This document shows, one piece after another, positions 47,973 to 56,436 of a stretch of DNA of 64,000 nt (position 1 is its first letter; each line of letters opens with the position of its first letter). Both the position numbers and the translations under genes were made by a program. The notes beneath the pieces were generated by a model, which made no database searches, was not told the DNA's origin, and worked only from the letters and a program-made list of their open reading frames with translations. The stretch comes from Rufibacter sp. XAAS-G3-1 (GTDB lineage: Bacteria; Bacteroidota; Bacteroidia; Cytophagales; Hymenobacteraceae), in NCBI RefSeq assembly GCF_013623775.1, contig NZ_JABFAM010000011.1:1-64000 (forward strand). Direction: 5' to 3'.

Positions 47973-50222
47973 TTAGCGAACTACCTGTACCGGGCCTCTG
48001 AACACCTGGTCTTTGCCATCACAGCCTCTCACGCGCAGCACATAGAAATAAGTGGCTTCTTCCAGGCCGCTGGCCATCCAGTTATTCTTATAGCCTTTGG
48101 TTTTGTAGATCTCATTGCCCCAACGGTTGTAAATGGTCAGGTCATTGTCTGGGAAGTTCAGCAGGTTCCGGATTACCAGCGCATCGTTGATGCCGTCGCT
48201 GTTAGGGCTGAATACCGTGGGAACCACAATCTCAGTACCCGCATCAGAAGCTCTTACTTCGGCCGAGGCCAAGCCACTAGAGCAGGTGCTGGCATTGCTG
48301 GCGCTCACGGCAAGGGTGCCCACCGCATTCAAGTCAGAGGATTTAAGCGTCACAGAGGTGCCCGTAGCGGTGGTGCTGTTGTCTGCAAACGTGAAGCCAG
48401 CAGGCGCTGTCCAGGTATACACCAACCCGGCAACAGGGTTAGAGATAGAGTAAGCCAGACCTGTACACGGGCCACTGTTATTGATAATGACCGGGGTAAT
48501 AGGGGCCGGATTTGGGACAACATCTTGCGTAGAAGCCGTAGCGGTACCGCAGGCGTTCGTTGCCACTACCGTTACTCTACCAGGGCCTGTTCCGGCTTTT
48601 ACCTGTACCTGCGTACCAGTAGCGGCACTTGTTCTTTCCCAGCCGGTTCCGGTCACGCTCCAAGTGTACACCACGCCTTCTTCCGGTTGCGCTATGCTGT
48701 ACTGGTACGTAAGCGCAGAACATAGTCCGGTTACCTGTGGAGTGGTAATGACCGGAGTAGCAGGTGCCGCTCTCACAATCAATTCTACCGGGAAAGCCAC
48801 ACTGTTCTGGCAATTACCCAAAGCCACCGCCACTACCGTAATAGAATACGTTCCAGGCAAAGTGGTAGCGCCTGCTTTGATTGTAAAGGCAGAAAGTGAT
48901 TGAGATTCTATGACCAGGCCGCTGGTAGGCGGCACTACTATGGCCAGGCTGGTGACCCCAAAAGAGACGTTGCTCACCGCGTAGGTTACAGAACCGTTGG
49001 TACATACTTCGCGGGCTCCTACCACATTGGGCAGTTCTGGCCGCACACAGATGGTAGCGTCATCAGACTCATCGCCGCCGCCAATAACGGCGGTGTTCGT
49101 GATCAGACCCAGCACCGTGGTTTTGGCGGTAATGCGTAAGGTGGCCGTTTGGTTAGCGTTTAGCGAGCCGATGGCCCAAACTCCCGTGGTGGCGTTGTAG
49201 GTTCCCTGGCTTGCTTCTGTGGGAGGCAATAATGATAGCCCAGCCGGCAATTTATCTTCTACGGTTACATTGGTGGCGTCTCCCGGCCCGGTGTTGGTGA
49301 CCTGTATGGTATACATCACGTTCTCCCCAATAATGAAGTTGGTGCCATTGGCTGACTTCGAGATTCTTAAAGTAGCATTGACCGGAGGATTATTTCCGGG
49401 AGTACCATCATCTCCATCACCACCGTCGTCATTGCCGTCTCCGTCATCATCCCCCTCATCGCCGCCATTGTTGTCACCGGTACCTGTCGTAACTGGCTCT
49501 GGCAGAGAGATGTTGTTATTGTTAAGTGCTATGTCTCCCGCAGCCGAAAGAACCCGGCCTACCAGACTGGTACCCAGGCTAAGCAGCGCATTGTTCTGCA
49601 CCACGAAGTTCCCGCTTAGATTGGAAGGTGCTCCCACCACTCCGCCTGTGCCAACGGTTATGTTTCCGGTTACCCGAAAGAAGATGTTGTTGACGCTGGC
49701 ATTGAAAACATTGATGGCAGAGCCTGGATCAATGACCAGATCGCCATTTACCTGAATGATGAAAATGGAGTTGGGGTTGTTCTGCCCATCAAACTTAAGG
49801 CGGCCGCTAATGCGGGCATTGCCATTGTAGTTGTAGACACCCCGGTTAAGCGTGGTGCCCCTCACCGCCGCATCAGAGGCAGTGAATCCGCCGCCCAGCG
49901 TTTGGCCGGTTAAATCCTGGGTAGAAGTGAATTGGCCCAGTTCATTGTACACCCGTACCACGTCTGTTTTGGCTTTCGCCGCCGCCGTAGTACCGCGCTC
50001 AATATCACCTACTACAATACCCGTGGTAAAACCGGTAACCAGATTACCGGGCGAAGTACCTAGATCACCATACACCACACTACTACCGGTACTATTCACA
50101 GCAGTAGTGCCTAACACCGCGAAACCACGCGCCTCTCCAAGGGAAGGAGGGTTTAGGGTTTGGGCACTTATGGAAAGAGAGACAGCAAACAATGCTGCAA
50201 TGAGATGTAAAATTTTCTTCAT
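47973..50222 (-). CDS. Ice-binding-like (DUF3494) T9SS type B cargo protein
   Basis: 749 residues. Signal peptide (to about 20); DUF3494-type beta-solenoid (about 25-240: FAVLGTTAVNSTGSSVVYGD, NPNSIFIIQVNGDLVIDPGS, VNNIFFRVTGNITVGTGG, GRVLSAAGDIALNN); an Asp/Gly-rich acidic linker (about 247-278); a DUF11 repeat (ISKSANGTNFIIGENVMYTI...); Ig/PKD-like domains (about 395-655); and a type B gliding-motility C-terminal domain (FSPNSDGINDALVIRNLLNF, IYNRWGNEIYKTKGYKNNW) that is the T9SS export signal. Likely a secreted surface adhesin or ice-binding protein; activity is inferred from the domain only. First gene of the three-gene operon, followed by PorP/SprF. Confidence 0.9.
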   Translation of the reverse strand: MKKILHLIAALFAVSLSISAQTLNPPSLGEARGFAVLGTTAVNSTGSSVVYGDLGTSPGNLVTGFTTGIVVGDIERGTTAAAKAKTDVVRVYNELGQFTSTQDLTGQTLGGGFTASDAAVRGTTLNRGVYNYNGNARISGRLKFDGQNNPNSIFIIQVNGDLVIDPGSAINVFNASVNNIFFRVTGNITVGTGGVVGAPSNLSGNFVVQNNALLSLGTSLVGRVLSAAGDIALNNNNISLPEPVTTGTGDNNGGDEGDDDGDGNDDGGDGDDGTPGNNPPVNATLRISKSANGTNFIIGENVMYTIQVTNTGPGDATNVTVEDKLPAGLSLLPPTEASQGTYNATTGVWAIGSLNANQTATLRITAKTTVLGLITNTAVIGGGDESDDATICVRPELPNVVGAREVCTNGSVTYAVSNVSFGVTSLAIVVPPTSGLVIESQSLSAFTIKAGATTLPGTYSITVVAVALGNCQNSVAFPVELIVRAAPATPVITTPQVTGLCSALTYQYSIAQPEEGVVYTWSVTGTGWERTSAATGTQVQVKAGTGPGRVTVVATNACGTATASTQDVVPNPAPITPVIINNSGPCTGLAYSISNPVAGLVYTWTAPAGFTFADNSTTATGTSVTLKSSDLNAVGTLAVSASNASTCSSGLASAEVRASDAGTEIVVPTVFSPNSDGINDALVIRNLLNFPDNDLTIYNRWGNEIYKTKGYKNNWMASGLEEATYFYVLRVRGCDGKDQVFRGPVQVVR

Positions 50223-50613
50223 GTAAACTTTAAAAGAATTGACAGAAACAGGAAAGACAAATAAATTATATTTAAAATACCATATATTTTATAGTTTTAA
50301 TTAAAATGAATAATTCAAGAAATCCAGCAAAAGACAAAAGTTACTTGTAATCAGCAACTTGAAGCCATTGTCTCAAATGAGAAAAACTGGGTTATTTGAA
50401 TAAAACAAGTGTTAAACAAACATTACTTAAAGCAGAATATTTATTTTTCTGGCAAGTTAAGTATAAATACGCAGGTTGTTAGTTTTATTTAAAGGCAAAT
50501 ATGATCTATTTCTTAAAAAAAACACAAACATACATAACTATTCAAACATCTTTCTACCTAATATTTCATAACCTCTATTTTTAATCTCTGTATCAACCTA
50601 CTCTGATTAATGC
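50223..50613. other. AT-rich upstream region of the T9SS cargo operon
   Basis: 390 bp with no gene. Strongly AT-rich over 50225-50580, containing the operon promoter region; several TATTT runs but no convincing two-box promoter. No family A, B or C copy in this part. Confidence 0.5.
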
Positions 50614-50675
50614 AAACAGCCCTTAAAACAAGAAGCTCCGCCAATTGGCGGAGCTTCTTGTTTTAAGGGCTGTTT
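50614..50675 (-). terminator. Perfect 31-bp palindrome, terminator of lipA
   Basis: Arms 50614-50644 and 50645-50675 with no loop; the outer part AAACAGCCCTTAAAAC is the family C half, the inner part GAAGCTCCGCCAA is unique. It would stop lipA transcription and insulate the cargo operon. Confidence 0.9.
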
Positions 50676-50695
50676 TGTAAAAAGAGCATCTAAAC
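50660..50695. repeat. Family C palindrome overlapping the lipA terminator
   Basis: GTTTTAAGGGCTGTTTTG and AAAAAGAGCATCTAAAC; its left half is shared with the terminator arm. Confidence 0.65.
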
Positions 50696-50696
50696 G

Positions 50697-51590
50697 CTAC
50701 ACGTGCACATGGCGCTCAGCGTGGTAGGAAGATCTCACCAGAGGGCCAGATTCTACGTACTTCAAACCCCGGCGCAAGCCTTCTTCTTTGTAATGCGCAA
50801 ACAAATCTGGGTGAATGAATTCGGCTACTTCCAGGTGCATTTTGGTAGGCTGCAGGTATTGGCCTAAGGTAAGAATGTCTAACCCGTTGGCGGCTAAATC
50901 ATCCATGGCTTCATAGACTTGCTCCTGTGTTTCGCCCAGGCCTAGCATAATGCCGGTTTTGGTGCGCTTGCCGTATTCCTTGATGCGCCTGATCTGCTCC
51001 AGGCTACGGTCATATTTGGCCTGCGGACGCACCTGACGATAAAGGGCTTTCACGGTTTCCACGTTGTGGGAAACTACTTCCTGCCCGGCAGAGATCATTA
51101 CTTCCAGGGCTTCCCAGTTCGCTTTCACGTCTGGGATAAGCGTCTCTATGGTGGTTTCGGGAGAAAGCTTCTTGATCTGCACAATGGTTTCATGCCAGAC
51201 GCTGGCGCCACGGTCTTTCAGTTCATCGCGGTTCACCGAGGTGATCACGGCATGCTTCACGCCCATGAGTTGGATGGCTTCGGCCACGCGGCGGGGCTCA
51301 TCTAAATCATATTCGTTCGGTCGGCCCGTGGCCACGGCGCAGAAAGAGCAGGAGCGGGTACATACGTTGCCCAGAATCATGAAAGTGGCCGTGCCGGCCC
51401 CCCAGCACTCTCCCATGTTCGGGCAGTTTCCGCTTTCGCAGATGGTATGTAGCTTATAGGTGTCTACCAGTTGTCTGACTTTGGCGTATTCTTTGCCCAC
51501 GGGCAGTTTCACGCGCAGCCAGTCTGGCTTACGGGTTTTAGTTTGAGCTTCTGCTGGTTGGATAACCGGCAACGCAATCAATTGATCCAT
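50697..51590 (-). CDS. lipA: Lipoyl synthase
   Basis: 297 residues. Auxiliary [4Fe-4S] motif [20 protein letters not shown] and the radical SAM motif [10 protein letters not shown] (CxxxCxxC). It inserts two sulfurs into protein-bound octanoyl chains to make lipoate, the cofactor of SucB and GcvH-type proteins, linking to the sucAB-lpd and gcvP genes here. ATG 51590. A two-box promoter (TTG-20-TACCTTTG) ends only 4 nt before the ATG, so the message may be leaderless. Single gene ending in a long palindrome. Confidence 0.97.
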   Translation of the reverse strand: MDQLIALPVIQPAEAQTKTRKPDWLRVKLPVGKEYAKVRQLVDTYKLHTICESGNCPNMGECWGAGTATFMILGNVCTRSCSFCAVATGRPNEYDLDEPRRVAEAIQLMGVKHAVITSVNRDELKDRGASVWHETIVQIKKLSPETTIETLIPDVKANWEALEVMISAGQEVVSHNVETVKALYRQVRPQAKYDRSLEQIRRIKEYGKRTKTGIMLGLGETQEQVYEAMDDLAANGLDILTLGQYLQPTKMHLEVAEFIHPDLFAHYKEEGLRRGLKYVESGPLVRSSYHAERHVHV

Positions 51591-51594
51591 GGCA

Positions 51595-51625
51595 CAAAGG
51601 TACTAAGTAAGGAGCGGATAGGCAA
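51595..51625 (-). promoter_or_regulatory. Two-box promoter of lipA (leaderless candidate)
   Basis: On the minus strand TTG (51623-51625), a 20-nt spacer, then TACCTTTG (51595-51602), then TGCC and the ATG. It matches the Bacteroidota -33/-7 pattern well; the predicted start site is one base from the ATG. Confidence 0.65.
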
Positions 51626-51650
51626 AAAACAGCCAGGGGGAAAGGATCGT

Positions 51651-52424
51651 TCAACGGCGACGCCCGTAATACAAGGTAAGGTAAACAGACATGAATACGT
51701 TGCGGGTAGGGGCATCCGGAATAATGGTGATATCTCCGGCCAGGGCTTCCAGCAGCATACCCACTTCAATACCGGTCACGCTCTCCATGTAACGGCCGTA
51801 CTCAAAGGATACACCCGCCTTCACGTTGGCGCCTACTCTGAAACTTGGCTCACTTAAGCCTTTGAAAACACCCGGAGCCCCCACAATCAACCCTTCATTG
51901 GTATGGATATTGGGGTCATACTGCTCTGTACTGATGAGTACGGGGCCCGACAGATAATATTGCTGCGTTCTGGGATCTAACACATAGTTGCTGCGGTCAT
52001 ACTCAATAAAGTAGGGGGCCATGATGCCCAAAGACGGGCCAGCCGCCACTATCCCGTTCACCTGTACGCCAGATTCAGCCGCTTTCCTGAAAAAAGTGTA
52101 TTCCCGGCCGTACTGCGGTCTCAGGACAAACAGATAATTGTTTTTGCCATTGATGAAGGAGGCTCCGTTCTGCAGGTTTTGCAGGCGGGTTTCTTTGGGG
52201 TGTTTGACCTCTACGCCTTCCAGGGCCCAGAACTGGTACCATTTTCCACCCATATGGTACACCTGTTTGATCATGGCTCCGCCCAGAAGCCCACCGTTGG
52301 AGTTAAAGTTGAGCCCGTAGGTGAACTCCCTGGAATAGCCTTCCTCTTCTTCAGCGGTTTGGGCAAACGCCAACCCAACAGGAAGAAAGCATATGGTCAC
52401 AAGCACCAATAGAAATCTGCGCAC
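51651..52424 (-). CDS. Putative outer-membrane beta-barrel protein
   Basis: 257 residues from GTG 52424, which starts a clean signal peptide (MRRFLLVLVTICFLPVGLAFA). The frame is open to a TTG at 52478, but that would put 18 polar residues in front of the signal peptide and leave only 18 bp to the divergent osmC-like gene, so the GTG is preferred. The mature part (YGLNFNSNGGLLGGAMIKQV...; VFMSVYLTLYYGRRR at the end) has the alternating pattern and final aromatic strand of a small barrel. No family recognised. Function unknown. Confidence 0.7.
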   Translation of the reverse strand: MRRFLLVLVTICFLPVGLAFAQTAEEEEGYSREFTYGLNFNSNGGLLGGAMIKQVYHMGGKWYQFWALEGVEVKHPKETRLQNLQNGASFINGKNNYLFVLRPQYGREYTFFRKAAESGVQVNGIVAAGPSLGIMAPYFIEYDRSNYVLDPRTQQYYLSGPVLISTEQYDPNIHTNEGLIVGAPGVFKGLSEPSFRVGANVKAGVSFEYGRYMESVTGIEVGMLLEALAGDITIIPDAPTRNVFMSVYLTLYYGRRR

Positions 52425-52496
52425 AGAGCAAAAGGCTAAGTTTTGTTTAAAAGTAAGTAACTTTACAAGCACCTGCAAATCTTAAATAGTAAGAAA

Positions 52497-52904
52497 ATGA
52501 GTTCAATGACACTAACCTATTCTGGTCAACTCCGCACCCAGGGAACCCATCTTGCCTCTGGCAACACCCTGGTCACAGATGCCCCCGTTGACAACAACGG
52601 CCGTGGTGAAGCGTACTCGCCCACTGATCTGGCTTGTAGTGCACTAGGCAGCTGCATGATGACCATCATGGGCATAGTGGCCGAACGCAACGCCATTGAT
52701 TTAACCGGCATGACCATGGCCATCACTAAAAAGATGGCGGCCGACCCACGCCGTATCTCTGAGGTTGTGCTGGAAGTACAAATGCCCGCCAGAACGTTTA
52801 CAGACAAAGAGAAGGCGATGCTTGAAAACGCGGCCCGCACCTGTCCGGTCGCCCTTAGCCTGCACCCAGACATCACCCAGTCGGTTTCGTTCCACTATGC
52901 TTAG
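52497..52904 (+). CDS. OsmC family protein
   Basis: 135 residues. OsmC-fold peroxiredoxin-like protein: YSPTDLACSALGSCMMTIMG carries the first reactive Cys and AARTCPVALSLHP the second. OsmC/Ohr proteins reduce organic hydroperoxides with lipoylated or thiol partners; this shorter type is of the general OsmC group. Divergent from the barrel gene; the intergenic space is only 72 bp (from 52425) and must hold both promoters. Confidence 0.92.
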   Translation: MSSMTLTYSGQLRTQGTHLASGNTLVTDAPVDNNGRGEAYSPTDLACSALGSCMMTIMGIVAERNAIDLTGMTMAITKKMAADPRRISEVVLEVQMPARTFTDKEKAMLENAARTCPVALSLHPDITQSVSFHYA

Positions 52905-52941
52905 CGCTGATATAGAACGAAATACCTTACGTATTTAATAT

Positions 52942-53106
52942 AGGAGCTTGTTTAAACTTTGTCTTTTATGCTGCACCGGCCATAGAGAGAACCTGCGTTC
53001 GCGCTTTCATCGCCTTCGTAGCGCGGCTACGAGGCTTTGAAACCAATCTGCAGAACCTTTCTCTTGTCAGTTGAGCTTACGAAGCCAAAATCCAAACAAG
53101 CCCTAA
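52942..53106. repeat. Family B element, long and diverged
   Basis: Ends GGAGCTTGTTTAAACTTTG and CAAACAAGCCCTA still pair. The inner CGTAGCGCGGCTACGAGGCT corresponds to the extra palindromic segment of the copy at 44398, though the two are clearly diverged. Confidence 0.7.
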
Positions 53107-53111
53107 AAAGA

Positions 53112-53154
53112 ATCCCGCAGGAAGTAGTTTATCAATAACTACTTCCTGCGGGAT
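53112..53154 (-). terminator. Strong terminator between osmC-like gene and ytxJ
   Basis: Perfect 18-bp arms ATCCCGCAGGAAGTAGTT and AACTACTTCCTGCGGGAT, 7-nt loop; convergent genes on both sides. Confidence 0.85.
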
Positions 53155-53166
53155 CTGTTCTTCTGC

Positions 53167-53505
53167 TTAGGAGGCAAATCTCTTTACTTCCTGCAAACTG
53201 ATGCCTAAATGGGAACCGTGGTAGTGGCACTGCCCGTCTTTGATAAGCAAGAGCTGCGGTGACTCATGCTTTACCGCAAAAGACTGCGCAATCTCCGCCG
53301 ACACCGGCCGGTGGCTCAACAAGTCCAGATAATAGGGTTTCACATTCTCCAGGCCTGCATCTGCCCACTGCCGCTCCAATCTGCTTTTGGCGGTAGCACT
53401 GATGGAGCACGTGGTACTGTGCTTGAAGATGACCACGGGTTGTTCTCTTGACTCCTCTTTGATCTGCTCTATCTGCTCAATACTGTTAATAGGATTCCAC
53501 TGCAT
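53167..53505 (-). CDS. ytxJ: Bacillithiol system protein YtxJ
   Basis: 112 residues. Thioredoxin-like monothiol protein with VVIFKHSTTCSISATAKSRL (single active Cys in TCSIS), YLDLLSHRPVSAEIA and SPQLLLIKDG, matching the YtxJ family associated with bacillithiol redox. It suggests that the organism uses bacillithiol as low-molecular-weight thiol (known in this phylum). Single gene; the next minus-strand gene upstream ends 36 bp before it. Confidence 0.9.
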   Translation of the reverse strand: MQWNPINSIEQIEQIKEESREQPVVIFKHSTTCSISATAKSRLERQWADAGLENVKPYYLDLLSHRPVSAEIAQSFAVKHESPQLLLIKDGQCHYHGSHLGISLQEVKRFAS

Positions 53506-53540
53506 GGTTTTGATCTGTAAAAGACTTAAAACAGAACGCC

Positions 53541-53861
53541 TTACTTTCTTTTGGCTTTTGCTAGGGCGCTCTTTTTAGAAAATAATTTAGGTTTCATGAC
53601 CGCTGTGCCGTCTTCCTTGATAGGCATCAGGTCTTTCCTCTTCTTTAGTTTCCGGCCATTCTCCCCTCTTCGGTGGTTGTACGCATCCACGTTCAGATGT
53701 GATGCATTATAATCTGTTTCTATGCGCTTTGCTTCCTTGAGGCTGCTGCGGAGTTCCCGCTTTTGCTTACCGGCCGTGGTATACGCGGTCTGGGCAGCCA
53801 CGGGCGGCAAAGTTGCCAGCACCAGACTCAAGACAAGAACTGCGAGGAACGTGTGTTTCAT
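53541..53861 (-). CDS. Small basic exported protein
   Basis: 106 residues: signal peptide (MKHTFLAVLVLSLVLATLPPVAA, cut before QTAY), then a strongly basic Lys-rich chain ending KSALAKAKRK. No domain recognised. Its start overlaps the stop of the upstream lipoprotein gene by 4 bp (ATGA), so the two are translationally coupled. Compare the basic exported protein at 61982-62197. Function unknown. Confidence 0.7.
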   Translation of the reverse strand: MKHTFLAVLVLSLVLATLPPVAAQTAYTTAGKQKRELRSSLKEAKRIETDYNASHLNVDAYNHRRGENGRKLKKRKDLMPIKEDGTAVMKPKLFSKKSALAKAKRK

Positions 53862-54142
53862 TTCAACCCTACTTTCTGGAAAAGGCTTTGCTTCCGTTTG
53901 GGAACCGGTATTCTGGTTTTCTTCTTTTTGAGCAAGCCCGCTTTGTCATAGTCCATGTCTCGCCCGCCGTAATCACGGCCTTCATCGGCTTGGTCTGCCT
54001 GGGTGATTTCCTTCTTCTTGAACAAGGAGAATTTCTTCTTTCCCGAGACATCGGGGCAAGCAATCCTGTTGGAGTTACAACCTCCCAAAATCAATCCCAT
54101 GGACAGCAGCACCACTCCTGCCGCAAAGCGCGTCTTTTTCAT
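53858..54142 (-). CDS. Small basic lipoprotein
   Basis: 94 residues: signal peptide with lipobox ILGGC (Cys22), then CNSNRIACPDVSGKKKFSLF, with a Lys-rich tail (GLLKKKKTRIPVPKRKQSLF). The ATGA overlap with the next gene indicates an operon of two exported basic proteins. A family C palindrome lies upstream. No family recognised. Confidence 0.7.
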   Translation of the reverse strand: MKKTRFAAGVVLLSMGLILGGCNSNRIACPDVSGKKKFSLFKKKEITQADQADEGRDYGGRDMDYDKAGLLKKKKTRIPVPKRKQSLFQKVGLK

Positions 54143-54199
54143 ACCTTGTTCAACCTAATTATATACGTATGGCTACTTGCGTTGGCTGTCCTGCTTTTT

Positions 54200-54235
54200 G
54201 TTTTAAGCCTGATTTCACAAAAACAGCCTTAAAAC
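54200..54235. repeat. Family C palindrome
   Basis: GTTTTAAGCCTGATTTCAC and AAAACAGCCTTAAAAC, with extra outer pairing CTGCTTTTT / AAAACAGAAAGC. Confidence 0.8.
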
Positions 54236-54250
54236 AGAAAGCTTTGTCTT

Positions 54251-56230
54251 TTAGAAACTTAGCAGCGCCTCTACTTTCTCTCTTAATCGTTTCACGGGCA
54301 AGAACTCCTGCTCCAGCGGCGGGGCAAACGGAATAGCGGTATCCAGACCACCCACGCGTATCACCGGCCCGTCTAACTGCGTGAAGCAGTTCTCAGAAAT
54401 CCAGGCGGCAATCTCGGCCCCTATGCCACCCGTCAAGGTGTCTTCGTGCAGCACAATCACGCGGCCGGTTTTGGTGACGGTCTGCTGAACGGCTTCTTTG
54501 TCCCAGGGCAGCAGCGAACGCAAGTCCAGGATATCGGCAGACACGTCTGGCATGGTGCCCAGCAGTTGCTTGGCCCAGTGCACGCCCATGCCGTAGGTGA
54601 TGATGGAAAAGTCGCTTCCTTCCTGCGCCAGGCGGGCCCGCCCTATTTCCACGGTGTAGTAATCGTCTGGAATGGCTTCTGACAGCGCGCGGTACAGCAG
54701 TTTGTGCTCAAAGAACATAACCGGGTTAGGATCTTCAATGGCCGCGTTCAACAGACCTTTGGCGTCATAGGGGGTAGACGGATACACAATCTTGAGGCCC
54801 GGCGTGTGGAAAAACCAGGACTCATTGCTCTGCGAGTGGAACGGCCCGGCGGCCGCGCCCGCGCCCGTGGGCATGCGCACCACCACATCGGCGTTCTGGC
54901 CCCAGCGGTAGTGGCTTTTGGCCAGATTATTCACAATCTGGTTAAAACCAGCGGTCACAAAGTCAGCGAACTGCATCTCCACCACGGCTTTTTTCTTCCG
55001 GATGGACATACCCAGCCCGATTCCCAGAATAGCCGACTCGCACAAAGGCGTGTTGCGGATGCGCTCTTTCCCGAATTTCTCTACAAAACCTTCGGTCACC
55101 TTGAACACGCCGCCGTACTCGGCTATGTCCTGGCCCATGATCACCAACTCCGGATATTTCTCCAGACTTTGCCGAAGCCCGTCAGACACGGCATCCACAA
55201 AGCGGCGCTCTGACCGGGTGCTGTCTTTGGGCTTCATCACCGTCTGGATGAAGGGCGCGTACATATCGGCTAATTCTTCCTTCACGTCTGGGACAGGCAT
55301 GGGCGTGTTGTGCGCCACTTCCAAGCCGCGTTCAATCTCTTCCTTGAACTCCTCTCTGATGGCCGCCAGCAGTTTAGGCGTGAGCACTTTTTCATCCAGC
55401 AGGTACTTCTCAAAGTTCTCTACCGGGTCTTTCTTGCTCCAGCGCTCAAACAGTTCCTGCGGCACGTATTTGGTGCCCGATGCTTCCTCGTGCCCGCGCA
55501 TTCTAAAGGTCATGGCCTCAATGAGCATAGGGCGCGGGTTCTTCCTGATGCTGTAGGCGGCCTGCCTTACCGTGTCATACACTTCCAGCACATTGTTTCC
55601 GTCAATCTGCAACGCATCCATGCCGTAGGCCGGGCCTTTGTCAATGAAGTACTGGCACTTGAACTGCTCATTGCTGGGCGTAGACAAGCCGTAGCCGTTG
55701 TTCTCAATGATAAAAATAACCGGCAGGCTCCACACGGCGGCCACATTCAGCGCCTCGTGGAAATCGCCTTCGCTGGCACCGCCGTCACCGCTGTACACCA
55801 GGGTCACTTTCTCGCGTTTGTCCAGCATCTCGGCCAGGGCAATGCCATCGGCCACGGCCAACTGGGGGCCCAGGTGCGAGATCATGCCCACAATGTGGTG
55901 CTCATTGCTCCCGAAATGGAAAGAGCGGTCGCGGCCTTTGGTAAAGCCGGTTTTCTTGCCCTGGAACTGCGCAAACAGGCGGTCTAACGGAATGTCGCGG
56001 CAGGTGAAAACGCCCAGGTTACGGTGCAGGGGCAGAATATACTCGTCCGGATCCAGCGCCAGGGTAGAACCCACCGAGATGGCCTCTTGCCCGATACCCG
56101 AGAACCATTTGCTCACTTTGCCCTGGCGCAGCAGAATCAGCATTTTCTCCTCAATCATGCGGGGTTTGAGAATACCCCGGTATAAGTGCAGCAGATCGTC
56201 GTCTGTGTAGTCTTTTCTGTTGAATTTCAT
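54251..56230 (-). CDS. 2-oxoacid dehydrogenase E1, fused alpha and beta subunits
   Basis: 659 residues from ATG 56230. Residues about 1-335 are the alpha part (ThDP-binding SGDGGASEGDFHEALN...NNGYGLSTPSNEQF), and about 345-659 the beta part (MGQDIAEYGGVFKVTEGFVE, CESAILGIGLGMSI, PGLKIVYPSTPYDAKGLL, VLHEDTLTGGIGAEIAAWIS). This fused form is typical of Bacteroidota and acts with an E2 (not here) and E3; branched-chain 2-oxoacids or pyruvate are the candidate substrates. An extension to 56272 is rejected for lack of homology. Divergent from the M16 peptidase. Confidence 0.92.
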   Translation of the reverse strand: MKFNRKDYTDDDLLHLYRGILKPRMIEEKMLILLRQGKVSKWFSGIGQEAISVGSTLALDPDEYILPLHRNLGVFTCRDIPLDRLFAQFQGKKTGFTKGRDRSFHFGSNEHHIVGMISHLGPQLAVADGIALAEMLDKREKVTLVYSGDGGASEGDFHEALNVAAVWSLPVIFIIENNGYGLSTPSNEQFKCQYFIDKGPAYGMDALQIDGNNVLEVYDTVRQAAYSIRKNPRPMLIEAMTFRMRGHEEASGTKYVPQELFERWSKKDPVENFEKYLLDEKVLTPKLLAAIREEFKEEIERGLEVAHNTPMPVPDVKEELADMYAPFIQTVMKPKDSTRSERRFVDAVSDGLRQSLEKYPELVIMGQDIAEYGGVFKVTEGFVEKFGKERIRNTPLCESAILGIGLGMSIRKKKAVVEMQFADFVTAGFNQIVNNLAKSHYRWGQNADVVVRMPTGAGAAAGPFHSQSNESWFFHTPGLKIVYPSTPYDAKGLLNAAIEDPNPVMFFEHKLLYRALSEAIPDDYYTVEIGRARLAQEGSDFSIITYGMGVHWAKQLLGTMPDVSADILDLRSLLPWDKEAVQQTVTKTGRVIVLHEDTLTGGIGAEIAAWISENCFTQLDGPVIRVGGLDTAIPFAPPLEQEFLPVKRLREKVEALLSF

Positions 56231-56313
56231 GGTTTTCGCGGTTTCTGCGAGACGTAAATTTACGGAGTTCAATGAAGGGGCGAAATTCTAGCCCAGTTAT
56301 TTTTACTTTTGTG

Positions 56314-56349
56314 GTTTAGGGCCTGTTTTTCAGAAATCAGGCCCTAAAC
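56314..56349. repeat. Family C palindrome in a divergent gap
   Basis: GTTTAGGGCCTGTTTTTC and AAATCAGGCCCTAAAC: nearly perfect, with neither flanking gene ending here. Confidence 0.85.
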
Positions 56350-56436
56350 GGAAACCCCGGCAGGGCATTGCAACACCGCAAGGCTCTCCGCGTTACTAGA
56401 ATATCCTTTTGAAGGAGCATCTTTAGCCCTTTGTAT

